This document shows positions 53,054-61,296 of a stretch of DNA of 64,000 nt, one piece after another (position 1 is the stretch's first letter; every line of letters starts with the position of its first letter). The notes under the pieces are model-generated. The model saw only the letters and a list, made by a program, of their open reading frames with translations. It searched no databases and had not been told where the DNA came from. The translations under genes were made by a program, and so were the position numbers. Source of the DNA: Haloterrigena salina JCM 13891 (GTDB lineage: Archaea > Halobacteriota > Halobacteria > Halobacteriales > Natrialbaceae); assembly GCF_000337495.1 (NCBI RefSeq), contig NZ_AOIS01000037.1, forward strand, positions 222,265-286,264. The letters run 5' to 3'.

Positions 53054-53791
53054 ATGAGCGACGACCGATCAGCGGACACGCACGACCACGCAGGCGACGA
53101 CGTCCGGGCCGCCAGCGAGCGCGAGCGGACGACCGACGCGGTCGATCGGGAGGCCGCCTCGAGCGCCCGGAAACGCGAGGCACAGGATGGAGTACCGTCC
53201 GACGAACAGCGAGCGGACGCCGGGCCCGGCCCGGCCACCGGCGAGGGGTCCGGCGGCGACGGGAGCGACGGGAGCGGCGACGACGGCGGCGGTTGGTCGG
53301 GCCGTCTCGCCTTCTTGTTCAGCGCCCTGTTCGGCCTCGGACTGGCGGTCGGCGCCGTCGCGCTCGTCACCGGGCGCGCCCCGTTCTTCGAGGACGTCAT
53401 GCGGGTCCGCCCGACTATCGAGGGCGGCGGCGTCGGCGCCGACTGGGTCGTCGGCAACACGGGCCCGATCCTCGAGGCCGCCATCACCCTGGTCCACCTG
53501 GCCGACGTCGTCATGGGGATCTTCATCCTCCTGATGGTGTTCATCCACTGGGCCGCGTTCCGCCGACTGGCGACCCGGATGCGGCCGCCCGCGGGCTCGA
53601 GTCGCGCCGGAGAGAGCGCGGCGGCGACGGACGGGGGTGAGCGGTCCGCAGGACCGCGATCCTCGTCAGACCGAAGATCTGACGGCGGCGTTCCGGAGAC
53701 GACCGACAACGGCTCGAGCGATCGAACGGCGGCCTCGAGGGACGGTTCGGCCGACGATTCAGCCGATCCCGACGGGGGTGATCGACGGTGA
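53054..53791 (+). CDS. Small membrane subunit of the formate dehydrogenase operon
   Basis: A 245-residue protein starting MSDDRSADTHDHAGDD. The first 80 and last 65 residues are acidic and disordered. Between them are two membrane helices (LAFLFSALFGLGLAVGAVALVTG near 85-107 and LVHLADVVMGIFILLMVFIHWAAF near 140-163), each with His residues near the second. It is coupled to the cytochrome b gene by GTGA and lies 3 bases after the ferredoxin gene, so it is probably an extra anchor or a quinone-site subunit. Not recognised as a known family. Confidence 0.65.
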   Translation: MSDDRSADTHDHAGDDVRAASERERTTDAVDREAASSARKREAQDGVPSDEQRADAGPGPATGEGSGGDGSDGSGDDGGGWSGRLAFLFSALFGLGLAVGAVALVTGRAPFFEDVMRVRPTIEGGGVGADWVVGNTGPILEAAITLVHLADVVMGIFILLMVFIHWAAFRRLATRMRPPAGSSRAGESAAATDGGERSAGPRSSSDRRSDGGVPETTDNGSSDRTAASRDGSADDSADPDGGDRR

Positions 53792-54828
53792 CGAACCTCG
53801 ATCACGGGAAGTTCTCGCGGGTGACGACGATGTTCCACTCGCTGCTGGCGCTGACGGTGTTCATCCTGTTCTTCACGGGGTACGCTATCGCCTTCAACAC
53901 GGAGCTGTGGTGGCTTGTCGAGCTGATGGGCGGCAACCAGGGCGTGCTCTCGATCCACCGGCTGGCCGGCTTCGCGCTGATCGCGCTGACCGGGTTCTGG
54001 GTGCCCTACATGCTGCTTCGGTCGGCCAGTCGGTCCAACTTCCGGTCGGTCTTGCCCGCTCCGTCCGACGTGACGGCCTTCGTTCAGGACGTCAAGTTCG
54101 CGCTGGGACGAGCCGACGAGCGCCATCCGGCGGCCCGCCAGTTCGCGGGCTACAAGGCCGACGAGGTGCCGCTGATCTCTTACATCGGCAAGGGCGTCAT
54201 CTGGATCTTCACCGTCGAACTCCTCCTGTTGATGCTCTCGGGGCTGCTCATCTGGCGCAAGACCTGGCTGATCGACTTCTACGACTCCCAGTCGGTCGTG
54301 ATGGCCTTCGTCGCCTTCCACGGCCTGCTCGGGGTCATCATGCTGATGGGCGTGATGTTCCACACCTTCGAGCACGGCTTCCACCCGGCGTTTTACCCCG
54401 TCGAGATGAAGGCGTTCCTGCCGAAAGAGCAGACGCCGAACTTCCACGGCGATCCGGACGAGCACGAGACGACCGGGATCGAACGCCTCCGGCGCAAGTC
54501 CTCCTGGCGGTGGGCGACGAACGTGATGGGCGTATTGGTCGTCGTCGGCATCGTCAGCGTGATGATGGCCAGCCTCGAGTACGGCGGCTACCCGGTGCCT
54601 GACTCGCTGGCGTTCGACGAGGGGAGCGCCCTCCGGACGATCGGCATCAACGCCGGAATCTTCGTGCTGCTCGTCGGGCTCGTCCTCTCGGTGTTCGGCA
54701 ACGTGCTCCGGGCACGGTACCTGCGCCAGCGCCGGGAACGGGCCCAGGAGCGACCGACCGAACGGGCGCCCGCAGCGGACGGCAGCGGACCGGCTCGCGA
54801 CGACGGCCCCAGCGAGGCCGACGACTGA
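53788..54828 (+). CDS. fdhC: Formate dehydrogenase cytochrome b subunit
   Basis: A 346-residue protein, GTG start overlapping the upstream stop. Four or five membrane helices: SLLALTVFILFFTGYAIAF, LIALTGFWVPYMLL, IWIFTVELLLLMLSGLLIW, FHGLLGVIMLMGVMFHTFEHGFHPAF and a last helix near 300. His residues in TTMFHSL, SIHRLAG, AFHGLL and FHTFEH fit two b hemes as in FdnI/thiosulfate reductase cytochromes. It transfers electrons to the quinone pool. The acidic tail is disordered. Confidence 0.85.
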   Translation: MTNLDHGKFSRVTTMFHSLLALTVFILFFTGYAIAFNTELWWLVELMGGNQGVLSIHRLAGFALIALTGFWVPYMLLRSASRSNFRSVLPAPSDVTAFVQDVKFALGRADERHPAARQFAGYKADEVPLISYIGKGVIWIFTVELLLLMLSGLLIWRKTWLIDFYDSQSVVMAFVAFHGLLGVIMLMGVMFHTFEHGFHPAFYPVEMKAFLPKEQTPNFHGDPDEHETTGIERLRRKSSWRWATNVMGVLVVVGIVSVMMASLEYGGYPVPDSLAFDEGSALRTIGINAGIFVLLVGLVLSVFGNVLRARYLRQRRERAQERPTERAPAADGSGPARDDGPSEADD

Positions 54829-54983
54829 CCGCCGCGGTCGGTTTTCCGCCCGCTCGAGTCGTCGCATTCGGGTACTCCGAGTCACGTCGTTAGTCGCCGA
54901 CTCGAGCCCGCCACCCGCTCGAGCCGTCGGGAATCCGACGCCTCCGCGGGGGATTTACGTCGCTTCGCAGCGTATGCTACTCT

Positions 54984-55163
54984 ATGGCAGACCTCCTGTA
55001 CTCGATCTACGCCGTGGCGGTGCTCGTCGTCGCGGTCGGCGGCCTGCTCGGGGTCGTCTTCGCGACGCCGGACGTGACCGACGAACGGGAGTACAAGTAC
55101 GAGGCGCTAGCCGTCGTCGCCGCCGTCTTCGTGCTGGCGATGGTCGGCGGGTTCCTGCTGTAG
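54984..55163 (+). CDS. Small two-helix membrane protein
   Basis: A 59-residue ORF starting MADLLYSIYAVAVLVVAVGG. Helix 1 spans 6-27. A charged loop TPDVTDEREYKYE follows, and helix 2 spans 42-58 (AVVAAVFVLAMVGGFLL). The strong hydrophobic pattern and clean codon use support a real gene. Two-helix proteins of this kind are frequent in haloarchaea. There is no known function. Confidence 0.6.
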   Translation: MADLLYSIYAVAVLVVAVGGLLGVVFATPDVTDEREYKYEALAVVAAVFVLAMVGGFLL

Positions 55164-55233
55164 CGACCGTCTCGACCGGCGGGACGATTCGCTCGAGTAG
55201 TCACTTCGACAGCATAGAGAGCACACCGTTGGA

Positions 55234-55286
55234 CTTTATTTCACAACGTTGTAGCTGACTACTTTGCTGCACATTTACAATGTTGT
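55234..55286 (+). promoter_or_regulatory. Promoter with paired ACAA-N2-TTGT palindromes
   Basis: A TATA-like CTTTATTT (55234-55241) is followed by the perfect palindrome ACAACGTTGT (55243-55252). Its near copy ACAATGTTGT (55277-55286) is centred 34 bases further on. The sites lie at and just after the expected start of transcription of the acyl-CoA dehydrogenase gene, suggesting a dimeric repressor binding two sites. The regulator is not in view. Confidence 0.5.
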
Positions 55287-55302
55287 GTGTTCATTCCCCG
55301 GT

Positions 55303-56553
55303 ATGGAGTACCACGACTCAGAGACGGCGACGGCGGTTGCGGGTCGCGTAGCGGACTTCATGGACGAGGTCGTCATCCCGCGCGAACGCGAGGCGCTCGC
55401 CACCGGCGAGCGGATTTCGATGGCCGAAATCGAGGACCTGTGGGAGCAGGCCAGAGAGCGCGACCTGTTCGCGCCGCAGGTCCCCGAGGAGTACGGCGGC
55501 CAGGGGCTGGACTTCAGCGATATGCTGCCCTCCTTCGAGCAGGTCGGCCGCTCGCTGATTGGCGCGCTCGCGATTCGGGCGAACGCGCCCCAGGAGGGCA
55601 ATATGCACACCTTAGAGATGGTCGGCACGGAAGACCAGAAGGAGGAGTACCTGCGCCCGCTCGTCCAGGGCGACATTTCGTCGGCGTTCGCGATGACCGA
55701 GCCCAAACAGGGCGGCGGCTCGGATCCGAAGATGCTCCAGAGCACGGCCGTCAAGGACGGCGACGAGTGGGTCATCAACGCCCACAAGTGGTGGACCTCC
55801 GACGGACTCGACGCCGACTTCTACCTGGTGATGGCTCGGACCGATCTGGACGCCCACCCCTACGACGGCACCTCGATCATCCTCGTTCCGCGGGACGCCG
55901 ACGGCGTCGAGGTCGTCCGGAACGTCCCCCACCTCGGCGGCCACGGCATCACCGAGCGCGAGGGCGGCCACGCCGAAGTGAAGTTCGACAACGTCCGGGT
56001 CCCCCTCGAGAACACGATCGGCGAGGAGAACGAGGGCTTTCGCATCGCCCAGATGCGACTCGGCGGCGGCCGACTCACCCACTGCATGCGCTACTCCGGG
56101 ATGGCCCAGCGATCCCTCGAGATCGCGAAGGCCTACCTGCAGGAGCGGGAGGCGTTCGGAACGAAACTCGAGGACAAACAGGCGCTGCGCCACCGGATCG
56201 CCGACGCCGAGACGCGGCTGCACGCCGCCCGCTGTATGGTCCGTCATGCCGCGCGCGAACTCGACCGAAGCGACGCCCGCATCGAGGTCGCCATGTCGAA
56301 GATGTTCACCGCGAACGTCACGCAGGACACCATCGATCTCGCCTTACAGTGTTGCGGGGGCAACGGGATCGGGAAGGACCTTCCGATCGCCCACTTCTAC
56401 GAGAACGTCCGCGCGTTCCGGATCGTCGACGGCGCCGACGAGGTCCACCGCCGCTCGATCGCCCGTTGGGCCTTCGACGACGTCGACGAGACCGAGATCG
56501 AGAACGCGCTGCAGTTCGACGAGGACCTACGCATCGACGCGCTCGACGAGTAA
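55303..56553 (+). CDS. Acyl-CoA dehydrogenase
   Basis: A 416-residue flavoenzyme starting MEYHDSETATAVAGRVADF. APQVPEEYGGQGLDFSDML near residue 60 is the N-terminal motif. SAFAMTEPKQGGGSDPKML near 127 is the FAD/substrate region (A-x-T-E-P). RLTHCMRYSGMAQRSLEIA precedes the FAD loop FGTKLEDKQALRHRIAD near 285. IVDGADEVHRRSIARWA near 385 closes the site. No Glu is seen in the usual C-terminal EGT-like motif. It resembles the longer ACAD10/11-type branch. It introduces the first double bond in fatty-acyl degradation. Confidence 0.87.
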   Translation: MEYHDSETATAVAGRVADFMDEVVIPREREALATGERISMAEIEDLWEQARERDLFAPQVPEEYGGQGLDFSDMLPSFEQVGRSLIGALAIRANAPQEGNMHTLEMVGTEDQKEEYLRPLVQGDISSAFAMTEPKQGGGSDPKMLQSTAVKDGDEWVINAHKWWTSDGLDADFYLVMARTDLDAHPYDGTSIILVPRDADGVEVVRNVPHLGGHGITEREGGHAEVKFDNVRVPLENTIGEENEGFRIAQMRLGGGRLTHCMRYSGMAQRSLEIAKAYLQEREAFGTKLEDKQALRHRIADAETRLHAARCMVRHAARELDRSDARIEVAMSKMFTANVTQDTIDLALQCCGGNGIGKDLPIAHFYENVRAFRIVDGADEVHRRSIARWAFDDVDETEIENALQFDEDLRIDALDE

Positions 56554-56584
56554 CGGACGCCGTCCGTCGGCGGCATTTTTGCGT

Positions 56585-56610
56585 CAGTAGTTGGTAAGAC
56601 GGCTTCTTTA
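56585..56610 (+). repeat. Third copy of TAGTTGGTA repeat
   Basis: CAGTAGTTGGTAAGACGGCT then TCTTTAA. The first 12 bases match the copies at 7570 and 9023 (minus), and TCTTTA is at the same spacing. It precedes another AT-rich gene for a small membrane protein. Confidence 0.55.
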
Positions 56611-56677
56611 ACAGAGTGTGAATCAGCGTTCAGTACAGGCGGAGGCGGTACTGGAGAGGCTGTCACTATCTCCGACA

Positions 56678-57116
56678 GATTTCAATAACTGCGTACTGAA
56701 TACAGAGCGTTTCTCCTGTTCATTCAAGAAGATATAGCTAATTGCTAGGAAGGTTTATTGTCATAAATGGTTTTGAAATAATTATGGACGAAGATGAAGG
56801 GAGTCTAAATGGGGATATTGAAGCTAGAATGGAGAACGCGGACGGAGATTCTGAAACTTCAGCCCTCCAGTCGATGGGCTACATAGATAATGGTACCGGA
56901 ATGGGTCGGCGGGAGGAAGATTCTACGGATTCTAGACAGTCAGTTCTCCAGATGGTCTTACTGATAACAGTGGCAGTGTTCTTCGGGGGTTCTCTCCTGT
57001 ACTTCCTCATAACGGGTCTCTTGGCTATATTCGGTGTCTCCCTGTGAGTCGTTCCCCCATAATAACTGTCTGAAGAATCCGCTTTTAACGCAATACTCCT
57101 GATTTCAATTACTGCG
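56678..57116 (+). repeat. Direct repeat pair flanking a small low-GC gene
   Basis: GATTTCAATAACTGCG at 56678-56693 and GATTTCAATTACTGCG at 57101-57116 differ by one base. They bracket the gene at 56784-57047, which has clearly lower G+C than its surroundings. The pair may mark the ends of an inserted segment. Confidence 0.4.
56784..57047 (+). CDS. Small AT-rich membrane protein
   Basis: An 87-residue protein starting MDEDEGSLNGDIEARMENAD. The first 60 residues are acidic and soluble. One membrane helix follows (VLQMVLLITVAVFFGGSLLYFLI) and then a hydrophobic end (TGLLAIFGVSL). Codon use is far less GC-biased than in the flanking beta-oxidation genes. This and the adjacent repeats suggest recent arrival. 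The function is unknown. Confidence 0.5.
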   Translation: MDEDEGSLNGDIEARMENADGDSETSALQSMGYIDNGTGMGRREEDSTDSRQSVLQMVLLITVAVFFGGSLLYFLITGLLAIFGVSL

Positions 57117-57131
57117 ACCCCACACCATTTC

Positions 57132-57172
57132 CGATGGAGGGTATGGCTTCCCATCGTTGTCACGGTAACAGC
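57132..57172 (-). repeat. Degenerate copy of the hairpin repeat element
   Basis: On the minus strand, GCTGTTACCGTGACAACGAT then GGGAAGCCATACCCTCCATC can be aligned to the core of copies A and B (GCTATCGTGGCAACGATG, CACACCCTCCCCAGC) with scattered changes. It lies 3' of the thiolase gene. Confidence 0.45.
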
Positions 57173-57209
57173 GTAGGTCGCCCGTCTAGGAACGGCAGCG
57201 ACAGACGGC

Positions 57210-58379
57210 TCAGACCCGCTCGATGATCGTCGCGATCCCCTGTCCAAAGCCGATACACATCGTCGAGAGCGCCCGCTCCCCGCCGGTGCGCTCGAGTTCG
57301 TGCACCAACTTCGTCAGCAGCGCCGCGCCGGTCGCCCCCAGCGGGTGGCCGTGGGCGATGGCGCCGCCGTTGACGTTCACGTCCTCCCAGGAGACGCCGG
57401 TTTCCTCGAGCCAGGCGGCGACGACCGAGGCGAAGGCCTCGTTGACCTCGAAGAGGTCGATGTCCTCGAGTTCGAGGTCGGTCTTCTCGAGGACGCCCTC
57501 GGTCGCCGGAATCGGGCCGGTGAGCATCGTCACGGGGTCGACGCCGACGACCTCGGTCGCGACGATGCGAGCCATCGGCTCCCACCCGTGGGCCTCGGCG
57601 GCTTCCTCGCTGGCGATCAGCAGCGCGCTCGAGCCGTCGATGATCCCCGAGGAGTTACCGGGATGGTGGACGCCCTCGCCTTCCTCGCGGAAGGAAAGCG
57701 GGAGGCTCGAGAGCGTCTCGAGGTCGGTCTCCGGCCGCGGGTGTTCGTCTTGCTCAACGACTACATCCTCTCCATCAAGTTCCGTCTCAACCGGCACGAT
57801 CTGGTCGTCGTACCGCCCCTCCTCCCAGGCCTCGCCCCAGCGCCGTTGGGAGTCGACGGCGAGTTCGTCGAGTTCCGCGCGGTCGAAGCCGTACTCCTCG
57901 GCGATCCGTTCGGCGCCCTCGCCCTGGTGGGTCAGTTCGTCGAAGTACTCGAAGTAGGTGTCCGTGACGGCGCCCTCGCCGGCCACGCCGTCGGCGCCGT
58001 CGGAACCGAGCGGGACGCGGGTCATGTGCTCGACGCCGCCGGCGACGAGAACGTCGTGCTGGCCGGCCATCACGTTCGTCGCCGCGAAGTTCACGGACTG
58101 CTGACCGGAGCCGCACATCCGGTTGAGCTGGACGCCGGGGACGCCGTCGCCCCAGCCGGCGACCATCGGTGCGATCCGGCCGATGTTGAGCCCCTGCTCG
58201 TCGACCGGCGTCACGCAGCCGTAGATCACGTCTTCGATCGCGTTGGGGTCGAAGCCGGTTCGCTCCTCGAGGGCCTCGAGCGGCGTCGCCGCCAGATCCT
58301 GCGGATGGGTGTCTCGAAGGGAGCCGTCCCGCTTACCGAACGGCGTCCGGACCGCGTCGACGATGACTGCGTCGTTCAT
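57210..58379 (-). CDS. Acetyl-CoA C-acyltransferase (thiolase)
   Basis: A 389-residue thiolase starting MNDAVIVDAVRTPFGKRDGS. LNRMCGSGQQSVNFA near residue 88 holds the acyl-carrying Cys. FEVNEAFA near 325 and GGAIAHGHPLGATGA near 350 give the Asn-Glu and His motifs. LSTMCIGFGQGIATI near 378 gives the second Cys. It cleaves 3-ketoacyl-CoA, or condenses acetyl-CoA in the other direction. It sits with acyl-CoA dehydrogenase and enoyl-CoA hydratase genes but on the opposite strand. Confidence 0.92.
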   Translation of the reverse strand: MNDAVIVDAVRTPFGKRDGSLRDTHPQDLAATPLEALEERTGFDPNAIEDVIYGCVTPVDEQGLNIGRIAPMVAGWGDGVPGVQLNRMCGSGQQSVNFAATNVMAGQHDVLVAGGVEHMTRVPLGSDGADGVAGEGAVTDTYFEYFDELTHQGEGAERIAEEYGFDRAELDELAVDSQRRWGEAWEEGRYDDQIVPVETELDGEDVVVEQDEHPRPETDLETLSSLPLSFREEGEGVHHPGNSSGIIDGSSALLIASEEAAEAHGWEPMARIVATEVVGVDPVTMLTGPIPATEGVLEKTDLELEDIDLFEVNEAFASVVAAWLEETGVSWEDVNVNGGAIAHGHPLGATGAALLTKLVHELERTGGERALSTMCIGFGQGIATIIERV

Positions 58380-58519
58380 GTGGGGCCATCACATGGCCAG
58401 CGAGATATTCGTTCCGCCCGAGTGGGGATCGTCGCCGTCGTTCGAGACGATTCCCGTCACTCAGACGCTCATCGAGCGACTCCGTGCACTTATTTGGGGC
58501 CCAGTAGCGATCATCGCGT

Positions 58520-59317
58520 ATGGACGACGATCTCGATGCAGTCCGAGTGGCGTTCGACGACGAGACCGGCGTCGGCACGATCACGATGGACCGGCCGGAC
58601 GCGCTCAACGCGCTGAACGGCCAGCTTCGGGCGGGCATCATCGCCGGCCTGCAGCGTCTCGAGGCCGAAAACGAGGACGCCGACGGCGTCGCCCTGCGGG
58701 CGGTCGTCCTCGAGGGCGCCGGCGAGAAGGCGTTCTGTGCCGGCGCGGACATCGGCGGCTTCTCCGAGGAGTCGGCCGGCGCCAGCTCCGAGCGGGACCA
58801 CTACGAGTACATCCGTGACTTCCCGGCGCCGGTGATCGCGAAGATCGACGGCTACTGTCTCGGCGGCGGGCTCGAGACCGCGCTCGCCTGCGATTTCCGG
58901 CTGGCGAGCGAGTCCAGTACGCTCGGCTTTCCCGAGGTCAACCTCGGGCTCCTCCCCGGCGCCGGCGGCGTCCAGTACGTGACGAAGCTGGCCGGCCCCG
59001 CGGTCGCGAAGGAACTGGCCATGACCGGCGAGTACATCTCCGCCCAGCGGGCCGCCGACGAGGGAATCGTCAACCGCGTCTACTCCGACGAGGGGTTCGA
59101 GGACGAGGTCGACGCGTTCGTCGCCGACCTCGCTGGGCAGGCGCCCCTGGCCGTCCAGGCGATCAAGGACTCGGCGCACATGGCCGTGCAGTCGGGCCTC
59201 GAGGAGGGCCTGCGTTACGACGCCAAACTCTTCGGGGAACTGCTCGAGACCGAAGACCACGCGAAGGGCGCGGCCGCGTTCAACGAGGACCGCGAGCCGG
59301 AGTTCGAGGGGAAGTAG
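58520..59317 (+). CDS. Enoyl-CoA hydratase/isomerase-family protein
   Basis: A 265-residue crotonase-fold protein. MDRPDALNALNGQLRAG near residue 20 is the entry motif. GAGEKAFCAGADIGGFSE near 68 forms the first oxyanion-hole part. IDGYCLGGGLETALACDFRLAS near 112 forms the second. FPEVNLGLLPGAGGVQYV near 140 carries the catalytic Glu144-type residue (E in FPEVNLG); the second Glu is replaced by Gly/Ala (GAGG). It hydrates enoyl-CoA. It is divergent from the thiolase gene. Confidence 0.88.
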   Translation: MDDDLDAVRVAFDDETGVGTITMDRPDALNALNGQLRAGIIAGLQRLEAENEDADGVALRAVVLEGAGEKAFCAGADIGGFSEESAGASSERDHYEYIRDFPAPVIAKIDGYCLGGGLETALACDFRLASESSTLGFPEVNLGLLPGAGGVQYVTKLAGPAVAKELAMTGEYISAQRAADEGIVNRVYSDEGFEDEVDAFVADLAGQAPLAVQAIKDSAHMAVQSGLEEGLRYDAKLFGELLETEDHAKGAAAFNEDREPEFEGK

Positions 59318-59460
59318 CCGCTGCATACCGTCTCTCTCGATATCACGAGCGGTCGATAGAATCGGTGTGTGGTGGTGCGCGCTAGCTCGCGGTGGAGCGA
59401 ATCGGCTGACGAGGGGGTAGAAATCCTGCCCGCCAGTGAGAGCGGAATACGACGGGACGA

Positions 59461-59720
59461 TTCACCTATCGTGGCAACAGGGAATTGCCACACCCTCCCC
59501 AGCCGATTTCTGCTCACGGGCGCAAAGCGCCCTCTGCTCACGGCCTCCGGCCGTTCGCACGGTATGCGAGACCTCTGGTCTCGCACTATTCGCACGGTTC
59601 GCGGAACCTTCGGTTCCGCGCTAACGTTCGCTCCCGTTGGTCGCTCACTCATCCCTCGCGCAATGTGGTCGGCCGCCCTCACGTTCGTTCGGCCGACCGC
59701 CAGCGCGCGCCACCGCAAAC
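59461..59720 (+). repeat. Hairpin repeat element, copy C, with four added triloop hairpins
   Basis: Starts with the element core: GTGGCAA CAGGGAA TTGCCAC, then CCCTCCCCAGCCGATT. It ends with CATCCCTCGCGCAATG and GCGCGCGCCACCGCA, as in copy B. Between them are four perfect hairpins with 3-base loops: 59518-59532 (6-bp stem), 59540-59554 (6 bp), 59566-59584 (8 bp) and 59601-59619 (8 bp). It lies upstream of the MaoC-type gene. Confidence 0.65.
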
Positions 59721-59998
59721 GGTCGAGCGATCCGCTCGAGGGACCGTTGCTGTCCTCCGGTCGCGCTCTCGATCCCGTTCTCCACCACTACGATACGACG
59801 AGAACGACCGACGGGAACGCGACCAGCGGGACGGTCTCATCGGGATGGCGCCGATCTACCGCGAGGAACACAGTTATGCGTTCAGTCACCGAACCGTCAC
59901 GAAAATGGTACACGGATCGCCCGACTCGAGTCGGTCGCCGATCGGCCGGAACCGCGCGCTCGAACCCGCCCACGAACGGATCGCTCGAGGTGGTCCCC

Positions 59999-61063
59999 GT
60001 GCCGACTAAGCCCCTCCCGGAACTCGAGGCGATGGTAGGTGACTCTCGGACAACCGTCGAGGAGTTCCGGATCGAGCGCGGCAAGGTCGAGGAGTTCGCG
60101 CGGGCGATCACGGAGCCCGACCCGCTCTTTCGCGACGAGGGCGTCGCTCGAGAACGGGGCTACGAGACCGTTCCGGCGCCGCTGACGTACGCTCGCGTGA
60201 GCCGGTTTCCGCGGTATCGCCCCGACGGCCTCGAGGGGTACGGCTTCGACCTCGGCTTCCGGCCCGAGTACGTCCTCCACGGCGAGCAGGCCTACGAGTA
60301 CGAGCGACCGCTGTTCGTCGGCGACGTCCTGACTGGGACGACCACGCTGACCGACGTCTACCAGCGCGACGGCGGACGAGCCGGGTCGATGACCTTCGCC
60401 GTCTACGAGACCGAGTACCGAGACGAGAACGGGGACCTCGTGCTCACTGACCGCGCGACTGCTATCGAGACAGCCGGCGCCGTGGATAGCGAGAGAGACG
60501 ACGCCAGCGGCGACGACGATGCCACCGATAGCGATGCGCAGGCGGACTCGAGCGGCAGCAACAGCGACAGCGACGCCGATACCGACGCGACCGTCGATCC
60601 GGAACCGACGGCCAACGGCGGACGAGTTCCGGCCGCCGAGCCGGTCGATACCGTTCGCTCGATCGACGGAGTCGACGTCGGCGACGGCGGTCCGACGGTG
60701 GTCGTCGACGACCTCGAGCGCAAACACTTCGTCAAGTACGCCGGCGCGAGCGGCGACTTCAACCCGATCCACTACGACGAGCCCTACGCCCGCACGGCGG
60801 GCAACGAGAGCGTCTTCGGCCAGGGGATGTTCACCGCCGGCGTCGCTTCCCGCGTCGTCACCGACTGGTTCGGCCTCGAGTCGATCACCGCCTTCGGCGT
60901 GCGCTTCCAGTCGCGGGTCTTCCCCGGGGACACGATCGTCGCGACCGGCGAACTCGAATCGGTCTGCGCCGAGGAGGGTGTCGTCGAAGTCGCCCTCGAG
61001 GCGACCACCCAGCACGGGGAGACGCTGCTGACGGGCTCGGCGACGGCGTCGCTCGAGGAGTGA
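59999..61063 (+). CDS. Double-hotdog MaoC-family dehydratase
   Basis: A 354-residue protein, GTG start at 59999 chosen because GAGGTG ends 6-7 bases before it. The N-terminal hotdog domain (FRIERGKVEEFARAITEPDPLFRD, then YERPLFVGDVLTG) is of the FAS1-dehydratase MaoC_N type. A 60-residue Asp/Ser linker follows. The C-terminal hotdog carries GASGDFNPIHYDEPYARTAG, the R-hydratase D-x-x-P-x-H motif, and VFGQGMFTAGVASRV. It probably hydrates (R)-specific enoyl-CoA. An alternative start is ATG 60032. Confidence 0.82.
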   Translation: MPTKPLPELEAMVGDSRTTVEEFRIERGKVEEFARAITEPDPLFRDEGVARERGYETVPAPLTYARVSRFPRYRPDGLEGYGFDLGFRPEYVLHGEQAYEYERPLFVGDVLTGTTTLTDVYQRDGGRAGSMTFAVYETEYRDENGDLVLTDRATAIETAGAVDSERDDASGDDDATDSDAQADSSGSNSDSDADTDATVDPEPTANGGRVPAAEPVDTVRSIDGVDVGDGGPTVVVDDLERKHFVKYAGASGDFNPIHYDEPYARTAGNESVFGQGMFTAGVASRVVTDWFGLESITAFGVRFQSRVFPGDTIVATGELESVCAEEGVVEVALEATTQHGETLLTGSATASLEE

Positions 61064-61296
61064 GCGGCCGCAGACTTCGGAGGCGCTCGTCTCGTACGGC
61101 GGACTCTCCTGGGTGGCGCGACGGCCGCCGCGAGACGACGACCGCGACGGGTCGACGCCCGCGTGGCGAGTGCCAACGTGTACTATTTTGGCGTCGGCGC
61201 AACGACTACCACGAGTATGCGACCACACCTACGCCGTCACCGATCGAGAGTCATCTCGCGCGTCCGATTCGAGACTGGGTACGGGGGCCCCAGTCG

